Assembly (NCBI GenBank): GCA_020442165.1
Contig: JAGRKV010000017.1
Coordinates: 62,001 to 126,000, forward strand
Direction of reading: 5' to 3'
DNA: 64,000 nt
Source: Hyphomicrobiaceae bacterium
GTDB lineage: Bacteria; Pseudomonadota; Alphaproteobacteria; Rhizobiales; Hyphomicrobiaceae
The position numbers and the translations under genes were made by a program. Shown one piece after another: positions 36,386-45,622 of this stretch (within the stretch, counting starts at the first letter, position 1; each line of letters opens with the position of its first letter). The notes under the pieces are model-generated. The model was not told the DNA's origin, did no database searches, and saw nothing but the letters and a program-made list of their open reading frames with translations.

Positions 36386-37396
36386 ATGGCCGTGAACGTA
36401 TCCAGCCAACCCTCCGGTGGCAGCACGACCGCGCTGCAGCGCCGGCCCCGCATCGGCCTGGCGCTTGGCGGTGGCGGGGCACGCGGCCTTGCCCACATCC
36501 CTGTTCTGGAGGCATTCGACGAACTCGGCGTCCAGCCTGACATCATCGCCGGCACGTCCATCGGTGCGATCATGGGGGCTGCCTATGCCTCGGGGCTCAC
36601 GGGCCGCGAGATCCGCGCCCACACAACCGAAGTTTTGACGCAGCGGTTCGGCCTGCTTCGGGAGCTTTTCAGTGCCCGCTCGCAGGCGGTCACGAAGGTG
36701 CTGGGCTTTTTCAATGCGCGCTCGGCACTGCTCGATCCGCACGCTTTGCTCGACATCGTGATGCCGTCGCGTACCGCGCGCGATTTTGCCGACTTGAAGA
36801 TCCCTCTGAAAATTGTCGCCACGGGCTTTTACGAACAAGACGCGGTTGTCTTCACATCCGGTCCGTTGAAGCGGGCGGTGGCCGCGAGCATGGCGCTGCC
36901 GGTCGTATTCGAGCCGATCGTCATCGACGGAGTTGCGATGATCGACGGAGGCCTTGCCAATCCACTCCCCTTCGATCTCATCACGCAGGAAGCCGACATC
37001 ATCGTTGCTGTCGACGTGACCGGCGCGCCGACACCATCGCAGGAACGCAACCACCCCAGCGCCTTGGAGGTGCTGTTTTCAAGCCCCTTCATTTTCGAGC
37101 GCACGATCGTGCATGAGAAGCTCAAGTCCTGCCGCCCCGACATCCTGATCGAGGGCGGGACGAGCCGCTTCCAGACGCTCGATTTCCTCAAGGCGGAGGA
37201 AATCCTGGCGGCCGCCGAGCCGGTCAAGGAGCGGCTGAAATCCCAGCTCCGGCGCGTACTGGAAAGTGAGACGCTGCCGCTGATCGACACGAATGACGAA
37301 AAGCCTGCCCTTGCACCGCCGCAAGAACCCGCACGCCGGCGCAAGCCGCTGCTGGGCAAGCGGCGGCAGAAGAAGGGCACCAAGGAGAAGGCATAG
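36386..37396 (+). CDS. Patatin-like phospholipase family protein
   Basis: A 336-residue patatin-domain protein. It has the oxyanion loop GGGGARGLAH (28-37), the nucleophile elbow GTSIG (Ser 58) and the catalytic Asp in MIDGGLANPLP, so it should be an active serine hydrolase of the RssA/bacterial patatin type acting on phospholipids. I chose ATG 36386 because GGAG lies 7 bases upstream. The C-terminal 40 residues are strongly basic (KRRQKKGTKEK). The physiological substrate is unknown. It is convergent with tadA, with only a 15-base gap. Confidence 0.9.
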   Translation: MAVNVSSQPSGGSTTALQRRPRIGLALGGGGARGLAHIPVLEAFDELGVQPDIIAGTSIGAIMGAAYASGLTGREIRAHTTEVLTQRFGLLRELFSARSQAVTKVLGFFNARSALLDPHALLDIVMPSRTARDFADLKIPLKIVATGFYEQDAVVFTSGPLKRAVAASMALPVVFEPIVIDGVAMIDGGLANPLPFDLITQEADIIVAVDVTGAPTPSQERNHPSALEVLFSSPFIFERTIVHEKLKSCRPDILIEGGTSRFQTLDFLKAEEILAAAEPVKERLKSQLRRVLESETLPLIDTNDEKPALAPPQEPARRRKPLLGKRRQKKGTKEKA

Positions 37397-37411
37397 GCAC
37401 GCAGCGCGGCA

Positions 37412-37903
37412 TCAGCCGCCCGACTGTCGCCGCACGGCAAAGAACGTCTTGAGCAGCTCCGCCGCCTCTGCCTCGCCCAATCTGTCATAGACATCTGGCG
37501 TGTGGTGGCAGGTGGCATGGTTGTAGATGCGCGGGCCATGCAGCACGCCGCCGCCCTTGGGATCTGCCGCGCCGAAATAGAGCCGCCGAATACGGGCGAA
37601 TGAAATAGCCGCCGCGCACATCGGGCAGGGCTCCAGCGTGACATAGAGATCGCAGCCGGTGAGCCGTTCGGAGCCCAGCGCCGCGGCTGCCGCCCGAATT
37701 GCCAGTATTTCTGCGTGCGCGGTCGGGTCGTTCAGTTCGCGCGTGCGGTTGCCGGCACGCGCCAGCACTTGGCCATCGGGACCGACGACGACGGCTCCTA
37801 CCGGCACCTCACCGCGCGCGGCTGCGGCTTTCGCCTCCGCCAGTGCGAGGCCCATATGGTCGTTTGCCGCTGCAGGTGTCATAAGGGGGCCCGTTTCCTC
37901 CAT
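37412..37903 (-). CDS. tadA: tRNA-specific adenosine deaminase TadA
   Basis: A zinc deaminase of up to 163 residues that makes inosine at position 34 of tRNA-Arg. The zinc and proton-shuttle residues are in HAE (63-65) and PCPMC (92-96); VPVGAVVV and NHATCHHTPDVY are also typical. An ATG seven codons later (37882) may be the true start. The gene is divergent from rluB with only 12 bases between them. A general nucleoside deaminase is less likely given the length and C-terminus. Confidence 0.93.
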   Translation of the reverse strand: MEETGPLMTPAAANDHMGLALAEAKAAAARGEVPVGAVVVGPDGQVLARAGNRTRELNDPTAHAEILAIRAAAAALGSERLTGCDLYVTLEPCPMCAAAISFARIRRLYFGAADPKGGGVLHGPRIYNHATCHHTPDVYDRLGEAEAAELLKTFFAVRRQSGG

Positions 37904-37915
37904 TCATGACGAGCT

Positions 37916-38989
37916 ATGCGCAAGCCCAACCCTCCTTCAAGAACCGGCCAACGTCCAGCCGCCGGCAAGCCAGCCACAAAACCTTCCGGGCGGCGACCTG
38001 CCCAGCGCGCGGGTGGGGCCGATGCTGCCGCTGGCCAAGGCCCCAAGAAGCATGGTTCGGACACGCCGAAGAAAAAGCCGGTGCCGGACAAGCCAAAGGC
38101 GTCCTTCAAGCAGCGGCCACGCCCGCAACGCAAGACCGTACCCACCACCGCTGGGCCGTCTGGTCCCGAAGCGCCGATGCGGATTGCCAAGGCCATGGCG
38201 CGGGCCGGACTGTGCTCGCGGCGGGAAGCGGAACGCTGGATCGCAGATGGGCGGGTCTCCGTCAACGGGCGGCGCCTGGACACGCCTGCCTGCGAGGTTG
38301 GGCCGACAGACAAGGTGCTGGTCGATGGCAAGCCGCTGCCTGCCGCCGAGCCGCCTCGGATTTGGCGCTATCACAAGCCGCGCGGGCTCGTCACCACACA
38401 TGCCGATCCGGAAGGGCGGCCGACAGTCTTCGAGAAGCTGCCTGCCGAACTGCCGCGCGTGATTTCGGTGGGACGCCTCGATTTCAACACCGAGGGTCTC
38501 CTGCTGCTCACCAACGACGGTGGGCTTGCGCGCCACCTTGAGTTACCGGCGACGGGGTGGCTCAGGCGCTACCGGGTGCGCGCGCATGGCCGCGTCGATC
38601 AGGCCGCGCTCGACAAGCTGAAGGACGGCATCGAGATAGATGGCGTGCGCTATGGGCCGGTGGAGGCCGCGCTCGACTCGCTGCAGGGCGGCAACATCTG
38701 GCTGACGCTGGCCCTGCGCGAAGGCAAGAACCGCGAAGTGCGGAGAATCCTGGAGCACCTCGGCCTGCAGGTGAACCGGCTTATCCGCATTTCCTACGGT
38801 CCGTTCCAGCTGCTCGACCTCAAGCCGGGCGCGGTGGAGCCGATCAAGCGGCGCGTCATTGCCGATCAGTTGGGGCCACGACTTGCGGCAGAGCTTGGTC
38901 TCGACCGACCCGACCTTGCCGAAGCGCGGCTCGGACGCGGACACCAGGGGCGCAAACCGACAGCACCAGGCGGGCGCGAGGAACAGTAA
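37916..38989 (+). CDS. rluB: RluB-type 23S rRNA pseudouridine synthase
   Basis: A 357-residue RsuA/RluB family enzyme. The first 85 residues are a basic, Pro/Lys-rich extension. An S4 RNA-binding domain follows (RIAKAMARAGLCSRREAERWI), then the catalytic domain with SVGRLDFNTEGLLLLTNDG (catalytic Asp in RLD), KNREVRRILEHLGLQVNRLIRISYGPF. It makes a pseudouridine in 23S rRNA. Its stop overlaps the rsmD start (TAATG). RluE and RluF are the alternative family members, but the S4 domain and the disordered N-terminus favour RluB. Confidence 0.9.
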   Translation: MRKPNPPSRTGQRPAAGKPATKPSGRRPAQRAGGADAAAGQGPKKHGSDTPKKKPVPDKPKASFKQRPRPQRKTVPTTAGPSGPEAPMRIAKAMARAGLCSRREAERWIADGRVSVNGRRLDTPACEVGPTDKVLVDGKPLPAAEPPRIWRYHKPRGLVTTHADPEGRPTVFEKLPAELPRVISVGRLDFNTEGLLLLTNDGGLARHLELPATGWLRRYRVRAHGRVDQAALDKLKDGIEIDGVRYGPVEAALDSLQGGNIWLTLALREGKNREVRRILEHLGLQVNRLIRISYGPFQLLDLKPGAVEPIKRRVIADQLGPRLAAELGLDRPDLAEARLGRGHQGRKPTAPGGREEQ

Positions 38990-39570
38990 TGCGCATCGTC
39001 TCGGGCTCGCTCAAAGGGCGCGCACTCGCCACGCCGCAGCATGATGGCCTGCGCCCGACTTCGGACCGCGTGCGCGAAGCCGTCTTCAACATCATCGCGC
39101 ATGGCAGCGATTATCCGCCGATCGAAGGGGCGCGAGTGATAGACCTGTTCGCCGGGACTGGCGCGCTCGGGCTCGAAGCCCTGTCGCGCGGCGCCCGCCA
39201 CTGCCTGTTCGTGGAATCCCAATCGGATGCACGCGCACTCATACGCCGCAATGTCGAGGCGTTTGGATTGACCGGGGTGACTCGGCTGTTCCGCCGCGAT
39301 GCGACAGACCTTGGTCCGGCGGGCAATATGGAGCCCTTCGACATCGCGTTTCTCGATCCGCCCTATGGCAAAGGGCTCGGTGACGTTGCTCTTACTGCGC
39401 TTGCCCAGGGAGGGTGGCTGAGGAGCGGCGCGCTTGTGGTGGTGGAAGAGCGGACGGGCACCGACATCAAGTTGCCCGATGGTCTTTCTGAAGCGGACCG
39501 GCGGACGTGGGGCGACACGGACGTGCATTTTCTGCGCTGGCAAATACCGCCGGGAGCGGAGCCGGCGTGA
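38989..39570 (+). CDS. rsmD: 16S rRNA (guanine-966-N2)-methyltransferase RsmD
   Basis: A 193-residue class I methyltransferase. MRIVSGSLKGRAL and RPTSDRVREAVFNII open the family pattern; SAM loop VIDLFAGTGALGLEALSRGA and catalytic DPPYG follow. The start is the ATG overlapping the rluB stop. It ends overlapping the GTG start of the transporter gene, so rluB-rsmD-transporter is a translationally coupled set. Confidence 0.94.
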   Translation: MRIVSGSLKGRALATPQHDGLRPTSDRVREAVFNIIAHGSDYPPIEGARVIDLFAGTGALGLEALSRGARHCLFVESQSDARALIRRNVEAFGLTGVTRLFRRDATDLGPAGNMEPFDIAFLDPPYGKGLGDVALTALAQGGWLRSGALVVVEERTGTDIKLPDGLSEADRRTWGDTDVHFLRWQIPPGAEPA

Positions 39571-40544
39571 GCGCGGAAGGTAGCGCTGCAAACGCAGCTT
39601 CCCGGCACGATCTCTCTGGCTGGATGGAAGCAGCGGCGTTCGTGTTCGCCGTCTCGACGCTGAACGTGCTTTATGCCTATGCGGTCGCGAAGGGCGCCAA
39701 CGTCGTCGTGTTCGTGCTTTATGCGCTGGCTGGCGCCTCCGTTGCCATGCTTGCAATCACCGGCATTGGTGCTGACTGGCGGCGGATCATCCTTGCGCGT
39801 GAAAGCTGCATTTACGGCTTATCAAGCGTCGCGCTGGAAGCGGTCTATTTCCTTCTCGTCGGACTCATCTCGCCTGCGGAGGCAAGCCTGACTGCGAGGT
39901 TGTCAGTACCGGCATCGCTGCTAATCGGCTGGTGGATGTTCAAGGCGCGGATCACTGCGCGGCAGGTCATCGGCGGCCTCATCGTCTCTGCCGCGGTGGT
40001 GCCGGTTCTCGCCTGGGTTCCCGCCGACAAGCGCGCGACGGCGATCACACTCGGTCTCCTGTGCGCGCTGGCAGTTGCCATCAAGACGTTTTCAAGCGAA
40101 TTGCACCCCTTCAACCGGACGGCCGAGACCATCTGGAAAAAGATCCGCGTCACGGGGCTCGTCGTGCTGGCAACATCGGCGCTCGCGTTCGCCGCAACTG
40201 GCGTCGCGATGATTGCATCGATCTCCGGTATTGAAGCAGCGCGTGCCATCGCGCCGCCGGCTGCCGCCTTCTTACACGTCCCGACGATTCTTCTGGGGCT
40301 GATCTTCGGCACCGCGATCCTGGCGGCGATGAGCTACCTCACATTCTCGTCGGTGGTGAAAATCGGAACGCCCAACTTCCTCGCCACCAGCGCCTTCGCA
40401 CCGTTGATGGCCTACGCACTGCAATCGCTGGCGGCGTGGGCGGGGCTCATCAGCGTTCCGGCATTCGACATGGTGATGCTGGTGCCGATCCTCGCTGGCA
40501 TCGGCGGCGTGCTCTTGATCGTGCGAGCGGGCAACGGCCGATGA
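39567..40544 (+). CDS. EamA/DMT-superfamily membrane transporter
   Basis: A 325-residue membrane protein with about ten hydrophobic helices in two halves (for example FVLYALAGASVAMLAI, SLLIGWWMFKA, IGGLIVSAAVVPVLAW, LMAYALQSLAAWAGLI, MVMLVPILAGIGGVLLIV), the drug/metabolite transporter topology. I chose GTG 39567, which overlaps the rsmD stop (GTGA) and is preceded by GGAG. The substrate cannot be inferred. The first 17 residues are polar. Confidence 0.75.
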   Translation: MSAEGSAANAASRHDLSGWMEAAAFVFAVSTLNVLYAYAVAKGANVVVFVLYALAGASVAMLAITGIGADWRRIILARESCIYGLSSVALEAVYFLLVGLISPAEASLTARLSVPASLLIGWWMFKARITARQVIGGLIVSAAVVPVLAWVPADKRATAITLGLLCALAVAIKTFSSELHPFNRTAETIWKKIRVTGLVVLATSALAFAATGVAMIASISGIEAARAIAPPAAAFLHVPTILLGLIFGTAILAAMSYLTFSSVVKIGTPNFLATSAFAPLMAYALQSLAAWAGLISVPAFDMVMLVPILAGIGGVLLIVRAGNGR

Positions 40545-40553
40545 AGATATTCC

Positions 40554-40656
40554 AGAGCGCGTTCATTTTCGATGGAACCGGGAACGCGCTCTTTCCTTTT
40601 GTTTTGGGCATGTTTTTCACGCTGAACCGCTACTCACCTCAGCTAAACATGCCCTA
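40554..40656 (+). repeat. Dispersed double-hairpin repeat, copy C
   Basis: The best-preserved copy. Hairpin 1 is a perfect 11-bp stem, AGAGCGCGTTC (40554-40564) with GAACGCGCTCT (40582-40592). Hairpin 2 is a perfect 10-bp stem, GGGCATGTTT (40606-40615) with AAACATGCCC (40645-40654). The right end overlaps the mutL stop codon (40654-40656), and the left end lies 9 bases after the stop of the convergent transporter gene. Confidence 0.92.
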
Positions 40657-42558
40657 GCGGCGACCGAACAGGCGCTCGATGTCGGAGAGTTTCAGCTCGA
40701 CATAGGTCGGGCGGCCGTGGTTGCACTGGCCGGAGTATGGCGTCGCTTCCATCTCGCGCAGTAGGGCATTCATTTCCTCGCCCGTGAGACGCCGACCGGC
40801 GCGCACGCTGTCATGACATGCCATGCGCGAAGCAATGGCTTCCAGACGCTCCTTCAATGCGAAGCTCTGGCCTTCGGAAAGGATCTCCGATGCAAGGTCC
40901 TTCACTAATCCTGCAACGTCGGCATTACCGATCAAGGCGGGCACCTCACGCACGACGACGGCACCTTCACCGAATTGTTCCAGAACAAGGCCTAGCTCTG
41001 CCAGATCGGCGGCATGCTCGGATAGCATTTCGGCTTCCGCATCGCCCACATCGACAACAACCGGAATGAGCAGCCCCTGGCGCGCGACACCGCCATTGGC
41101 GAGTGCTTTCTTGAAGCGCTCGTATACAAGGCGCTCGTGCGCTGCGTGCTGGTCGACGATGACGACCGAGTTGCGCGTCTGGGCGACGATGTAGGTTTCG
41201 TGGAGCTGCGCGCGGGCGGCGCCCAATGGCCGGTCGAGCACATCGTCGGCAAGGGGGGCGGCATCGGGTGCGCTGTCGGCGCTCGGCTGATCGACGGCTG
41301 CGAACGGTGCCTGCATCGCTTCTGCGAGGCCAGCCGGGTAGCGGGAGGGCCTTGCTGGTGGATAGTGACGCTCCACTCCAGCCCTACCAGAGTTGTTTGT
41401 GGCGAAACCAGCTGCCTGAGGTCCGCGCATTTCTGGCGTCGCGTATGGAGTGGGCTGCGGCGGGGCAGCCATCGTGGCTCCTGCATCGCCTCCTCCCTGC
41501 TGCGCGAGCGAGGCCACCAGGGTCTCGATCGTTGCCGCTCCTCCCGCGGCTGATGCGCGATGGCCAGCACCTTCGAGGGCTGCGCGCACGCCGCCGATGA
41601 TGAGCGAGCGCACAGCGCCTGGCTCACGGAAGCGCACTTCCGCCTTGGTTGGGTGGACGTTGACGTCGACTGAGCGCGGATCAAGCGTGACGAACAATGC
41701 CAGTAGCGGAAAGCGGCCCTTGGGAATGAGATCGCCATAGGCGGCGCGCACGGCACCGACCAGCAATCTGTCCTTCACCGGGCGGCCGTTGACGAAAAGG
41801 TACTGATGCGTCTGATCGCCGCGATGCAGTGTCGGCAATCCGACGAAACCTTCCAGGCGAATGCCATCGCGCTCGCCTTCGATGGCGAGTGCATCGTCCA
41901 TGAATTCGCGCCCCATGATGCGGCCAAGGCGCGCAAGGAGGCCATCGGGCGTCGCGGAAGTCGCGGGCAGCTTCAGCCCGGCGCGTTCGCCCGTCGTCAC
42001 CGTGAATGCGACCGATGGATTTGCCATGGCGATGCGACGCACGACCTCCATCGCCGCCATGTTCTCGGCGCGCTCCGACTTCAGGAATTTGAGGCGCGCG
42101 GGCGTTGCGGAGAAGAGATCGCGGACCTCGACGCGCGTGCCCTCATTGGCAGCAGCCGGGCCGACGCCGCTCTTGGCGCCGCGATCGACGACGATTGCGT
42201 GAGCTTCGCCCACGCTCCGCTGACGCGAAGCAATCTCAAGCCGCGCGATGGAGCCTATCGATGGCAGGGCCTCGCCGCGGAAGCCGAGCCAGCGGATGTC
42301 GAACAGATCCTCCTCGGACAGCTTCGAGGTGGCATGGCGCTCAACGGCGAGCGCCAGGTCCGACGCACTCATGCCACCGCCATCATCGGTCACGCGAATG
42401 AGCGAGAGGCCGCCGCCGGCCATCACGATCTCGACGTTGCCCGCACCGGCATCAATGGCATTCTCGACCAGTTCCTTGACGACGCTCGCCGGCCGCTCGA
42501 TCACCTCACCGGCGGCAATGCGGTTCACCGTCTGCGGCGACAATTGGCGGATGGGCAT
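40654..42558 (-). CDS. mutL: DNA mismatch repair protein MutL
   Basis: A 634-residue GHKL ATPase. N-terminal motifs: [51 protein letters not shown] variable Ala/Pro-rich linker (about 350-440) leads to the C-terminal dimerisation domain, which contains [14 protein letters not shown]; this fits the DQHA-X2-E-X4-E metal site of nicking MutL proteins. [12 protein letters not shown] near the end fits the other zinc/metal box. MutL should therefore cut DNA itself, as in bacteria without MutH. Confidence 0.95.
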   Translation of the reverse strand: MPIRQLSPQTVNRIAAGEVIERPASVVKELVENAIDAGAGNVEIVMAGGGLSLIRVTDDGGGMSASDLALAVERHATSKLSEEDLFDIRWLGFRGEALPSIGSIARLEIASRQRSVGEAHAIVVDRGAKSGVGPAAANEGTRVEVRDLFSATPARLKFLKSERAENMAAMEVVRRIAMANPSVAFTVTTGERAGLKLPATSATPDGLLARLGRIMGREFMDDALAIEGERDGIRLEGFVGLPTLHRGDQTHQYLFVNGRPVKDRLLVGAVRAAYGDLIPKGRFPLLALFVTLDPRSVDVNVHPTKAEVRFREPGAVRSLIIGGVRAALEGAGHRASAAGGAATIETLVASLAQQGGGDAGATMAAPPQPTPYATPEMRGPQAAGFATNNSGRAGVERHYPPARPSRYPAGLAEAMQAPFAAVDQPSADSAPDAAPLADDVLDRPLGAARAQLHETYIVAQTRNSVVIVDQHAAHERLVYERFKKALANGGVARQGLLIPVVVDVGDAEAEMLSEHAADLAELGLVLEQFGEGAVVVREVPALIGNADVAGLVKDLASEILSEGQSFALKERLEAIASRMACHDSVRAGRRLTGEEMNALLREMEATPYSGQCNHGRPTYVELKLSDIERLFGRR

Positions 42559-42631
42559 GAGCTATCCCTCCGGCGTGCCCGGTTTTTTGATCCTCATTTG
42601 CCTGTGACGGGGCGCGATTCCCGCCCTGCCG

Positions 42632-43999
42632 TCAACCCTTGGCACCCAAACGCTGACGGGTCAGCACCTTGGCCAGTTCGACGGCTGGCTGATCGAAGGG
42701 ATCAATGCCGAGGATGCGCCCAGCCAGAATGGTCTCGATCATGAGGTGCATCAACAAGGCGCCGATTGAGCGCTCGTCAAGCGCCGCCAGATCGAAGGTG
42801 CGGACGGGCCTGCCTGCCTCGCGCAATGCCTCGGTGATGGCCTGGGCTTGTGCCGCGACCACGTCACCGACATGGCGGCTAGCCATGTAGCCGGCGCCCG
42901 CCTTCTTGGCGAGGGCGGCGTCGAGCTTGGGGCCGGTGCCTTCGGTTGGGGTGCGGACGACCGTGATGTAGTGCTCGCGCGGGCCATCCATGAACAGCTG
43001 CAGCTGCGAGTGCTGATCGAGCGGTCCGGTGCAGGCGATGGGGCTCGTACCCTCGCCGTTCTTGCCGAGGCTCTCGGCCCACAACTGGACGAACCACTCC
43101 GACATGCGCCCGAGCCGATCCGAATAGGGCATCATGACGAGGTTGTGGACGCCCTTCTCCTTGGCCAGTGCCACGGCTGCGGCGGCGCCGACGGCGGGGG
43201 CGAAATCCTTCGGCGACTTGGCCGCCAGCATGGCCTCGACCACTTCGCGTGCGCCGGCGCGGATGGCGCGTGCATCGAGCCCGCGTGCCATCGCCGGCAT
43301 CAGGCCGACATTGGTGAGGCAGGAGAAGCGGCCGCCGATGCCGGTGGAGTGCTCCAGCATCGGGATGGACAGGCTTTCAAACAGCTCCCGCAGGCCGTTC
43401 TGCTTGCCCTTCTTGGCGGGTTCGGTGATGCCAAGGAACAGATCCGGGATCTTGTCGCCAAGTCCCGCTTCGCGCACGGCCTGAATGGCGGCAATCGCCT
43501 GCGCCAAGGTCTCGGTCGTGCCGCCCGACTTGGAGGTGACGATGAAGCGGGTGCGGGCAAAGTCCAGATCGGTCAGGGCACCCGTCAGCGTGCTGCCATC
43601 AAGGTTATCCAGAAAGCGCGTGCGGGGCCGCTTGCGCTGATAGGCATCGCCGCCGCCGGGGATGTTCCAGCCGGCCAACTGCGCCAGCGTCTGTCCGCCG
43701 AGACCCGATCCACCGGTGCCGAAGAAGACGATCAGCTTCGCATTCTTGGACAATTTTGCCAGTGCCGCCTCAGCGGCATCGATGTCGGCGGTTTCTTCGG
43801 GGATCGTGAGCAGTTCCAGGCGGCCGGTCTTGTAGTTGTCCTTCAGGATCGCCAGCGGATCGCGCGCGCGCGTCAGATACTGCGAGAGAACACGGTCTGA
43901 CAGACCATGGCGCCCCACAGCCGACGTCATCGCGCCTTCAAGCGACTGATGATAGGCAGCCCCCACCGTCGCCGGTGCATCCTTCTCGTTCCGCGGCAT
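42632..43999 (-). CDS. pgi: Glucose-6-phosphate isomerase
   Basis: A 455-residue sugar isomerase with two SIS-type domains: FFGTGGSGLGGQTLAQLAGW, DNLDGSTLTGAL, FIVTSKSGGTTETLAQ, and VGLMPAMARGLD. It is the short alphaproteobacterial form, shorter than E. coli Pgi (about 550), and its diagnostic patterns are looser. I chose ATG 43999 because AAGGA lies 8 bases upstream; GTG 44062 and ATG 44008 are in frame. A bifunctional transaldolase/Pgi relative is a less likely alternative because no aldolase domain is present. Confidence 0.9.
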   Translation of the reverse strand: MPRNEKDAPATVGAAYHQSLEGAMTSAVGRHGLSDRVLSQYLTRARDPLAILKDNYKTGRLELLTIPEETADIDAAEAALAKLSKNAKLIVFFGTGGSGLGGQTLAQLAGWNIPGGGDAYQRKRPRTRFLDNLDGSTLTGALTDLDFARTRFIVTSKSGGTTETLAQAIAAIQAVREAGLGDKIPDLFLGITEPAKKGKQNGLRELFESLSIPMLEHSTGIGGRFSCLTNVGLMPAMARGLDARAIRAGAREVVEAMLAAKSPKDFAPAVGAAAAVALAKEKGVHNLVMMPYSDRLGRMSEWFVQLWAESLGKNGEGTSPIACTGPLDQHSQLQLFMDGPREHYITVVRTPTEGTGPKLDAALAKKAGAGYMASRHVGDVVAAQAQAITEALREAGRPVRTFDLAALDERSIGALLMHLMIETILAGRILGIDPFDQPAVELAKVLTRQRLGAKG

Positions 44000-44079
44000 T
44001 CGAATCATCCTTGCCCACTCAACCGGCGGGTCCCTACCTGCTTTACTCGGCGCTGCCAACACGCCGGGTCAAACCGTCA

Positions 44080-44107
44080 ACACCCGCGGCTGGATGGCTG
44101 CGGGTGT
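44080..44107 (-). terminator. Hairpin between M16 pair and pgi
   Basis: An 8-bp perfect stem, ACACCCGC (44080-44087) with GCGGGTGT (44100-44107), 12-base loop, downstream of the M16 operon on the minus strand and just upstream of pgi. A T-poor tail makes it a modest terminator candidate. Confidence 0.4.
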
Positions 44108-44161
44108 CGTCATACTAGCACTTGTTTTCATCGATGAACCGCGCAGCAGGGTCGCGGCGGA

Positions 44162-45571
44162 TCAGCCGCCACCCTGCACAACCGAGCGGCCATCTGCCTT
44201 CATATTGGCCGGCTGGCCGACAACCGTGACGATCAGGTCCTTGGGATCGAGCAGCCGCGCGGCCACCTTCTTGACGTCCGTCAGTGTCACTGCCTCGATC
44301 AAGCCATTGCGCTTTTCGACGTAATCGGTGTCGAAGTCCTCCATCTGCAAGCCCAGCAACTGGCTGGCGATCTTGCCGGAGGTGTCGAAGCGCAGGGCAT
44401 AGGAGCCGATGAGATACTTCTTGGCGTTGTCCAGTTCCTGCTCGGTCGGGCCGTCGGTTGCCATGCGCTTCAGCACGTCGCGGATGACGGTCAGGGACTG
44501 GGCAATCGACTCGTTCTTGGTTGCGACCGACCCCAGCATGATCGCGGCGTGATCCTCCGGCTGGAGGTAGGAATAGACCGAATAGGCCAAGCCGCGCTTT
44601 TCTCGGACCTCTTCCATCAGCTGGGAAGCGAAGCCGCCACCGCCCAGGATGTGATTGAGGACGAATGCGGGCATGAAGTCGGGGTCCTTGCGGGCCAGCG
44701 AGCCGAGGCCGAACACCGCAACGGATTGCGGCACGGCCATCTCGATCACCTTCTCCATGCCGCCACTGACGGGTTTTGTCTGCGGCACGTCCGACAGTTG
44801 GGCCTTCGCGGGCAGATCGCCAAAGATTTCGTCCAGCATTGCTCCGAGCGTGGCAGCATCGATGTCGCCCACCACCGAAATCTTCAGGTTGGAGCGTGCG
44901 AAGTTCTTGTGTGCGAATTCGCGAAGATCTGCGCCAGCGATCTTGGCGACGCTCTCTGTCGTGCCAGTGCCGGAGCGGCCATAGGGATGGCCCGGGAACG
45001 CGCTCGCATACCACTCTTTCGCCGCCACCTTCTCCGGGCTCTTGGCTGCGTAGACGAGATTGGCAAGCAGCTGCTTCTTGATCCGCTCGACGGCATCTTC
45101 ATCGAAGCGCGGTTTCGTCAGGGCCAGCCGCAGCAGCTTGACGGATTCGGCGCGGTTCTCGGTCAGCGTTTCGAATGTTCCATAAAATGCATCCCGCGCG
45201 TCGGAATAGCTCATGCGCATGGCGAGCTCTTCCTGGCGCTCCTGGAAGGCACGGGAATCAAGTTCGCCAGCACCTTCGTCCAGCATCGCGGACAGGAAAT
45301 TGGCGACGCCGGCCTTGCCGTCGGGATCTTGCGAACTGCCGCCGCGGAATGCGAAGCGCATGGCGATGAGCGGGACGGAGTGTTCCTCGACCAGCCACGC
45401 CTCGATGCCGCCGGGGCTTTTGACTTTCTGGATGTTCATGGCGCTGGCCGGGCGAGAGAGTGCAACGCCAAGGGCGAGTATGAGGACAAGGAATGAGACC
45501 GCGATGTCAATGCGCGCAATTGCGCGCACCAGTCGCTGGGTCCGTGGCAGGACCATTCGGGCGAGGGCCAT
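44162..45571 (-). CDS. M16 peptidase-fold protein lacking the zinc motif
   Basis: A 469-residue member of the pitrilysin family with an N-terminal membrane segment or signal peptide (SFLVLILALGVALSRPASA). Where active members have HxxEH, this one has NFLSA (in GKAGVANFLSAMLDEG), so it should not bind zinc. The R/Y substrate-binding pair is kept in EKRGLAYSVYSYL. It sits directly downstream of an active M16 gene, which matches pairs in which a catalytic and a non-catalytic subunit form a heterodimer in the periplasm. The substrate is unknown. Confidence 0.9.
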   Translation of the reverse strand: MALARMVLPRTQRLVRAIARIDIAVSFLVLILALGVALSRPASAMNIQKVKSPGGIEAWLVEEHSVPLIAMRFAFRGGSSQDPDGKAGVANFLSAMLDEGAGELDSRAFQERQEELAMRMSYSDARDAFYGTFETLTENRAESVKLLRLALTKPRFDEDAVERIKKQLLANLVYAAKSPEKVAAKEWYASAFPGHPYGRSGTGTTESVAKIAGADLREFAHKNFARSNLKISVVGDIDAATLGAMLDEIFGDLPAKAQLSDVPQTKPVSGGMEKVIEMAVPQSVAVFGLGSLARKDPDFMPAFVLNHILGGGGFASQLMEEVREKRGLAYSVYSYLQPEDHAAIMLGSVATKNESIAQSLTVIRDVLKRMATDGPTEQELDNAKKYLIGSYALRFDTSGKIASQLLGLQMEDFDTDYVEKRNGLIEAVTLTDVKKVAARLLDPKDLIVTVVGQPANMKADGRSVVQGGG

Positions 45572-45622
45572 CTCTTCACCTTCGTTTGGCTCACGAGTGC
45601 TGACTTTGGATGCGTGCGCCCA

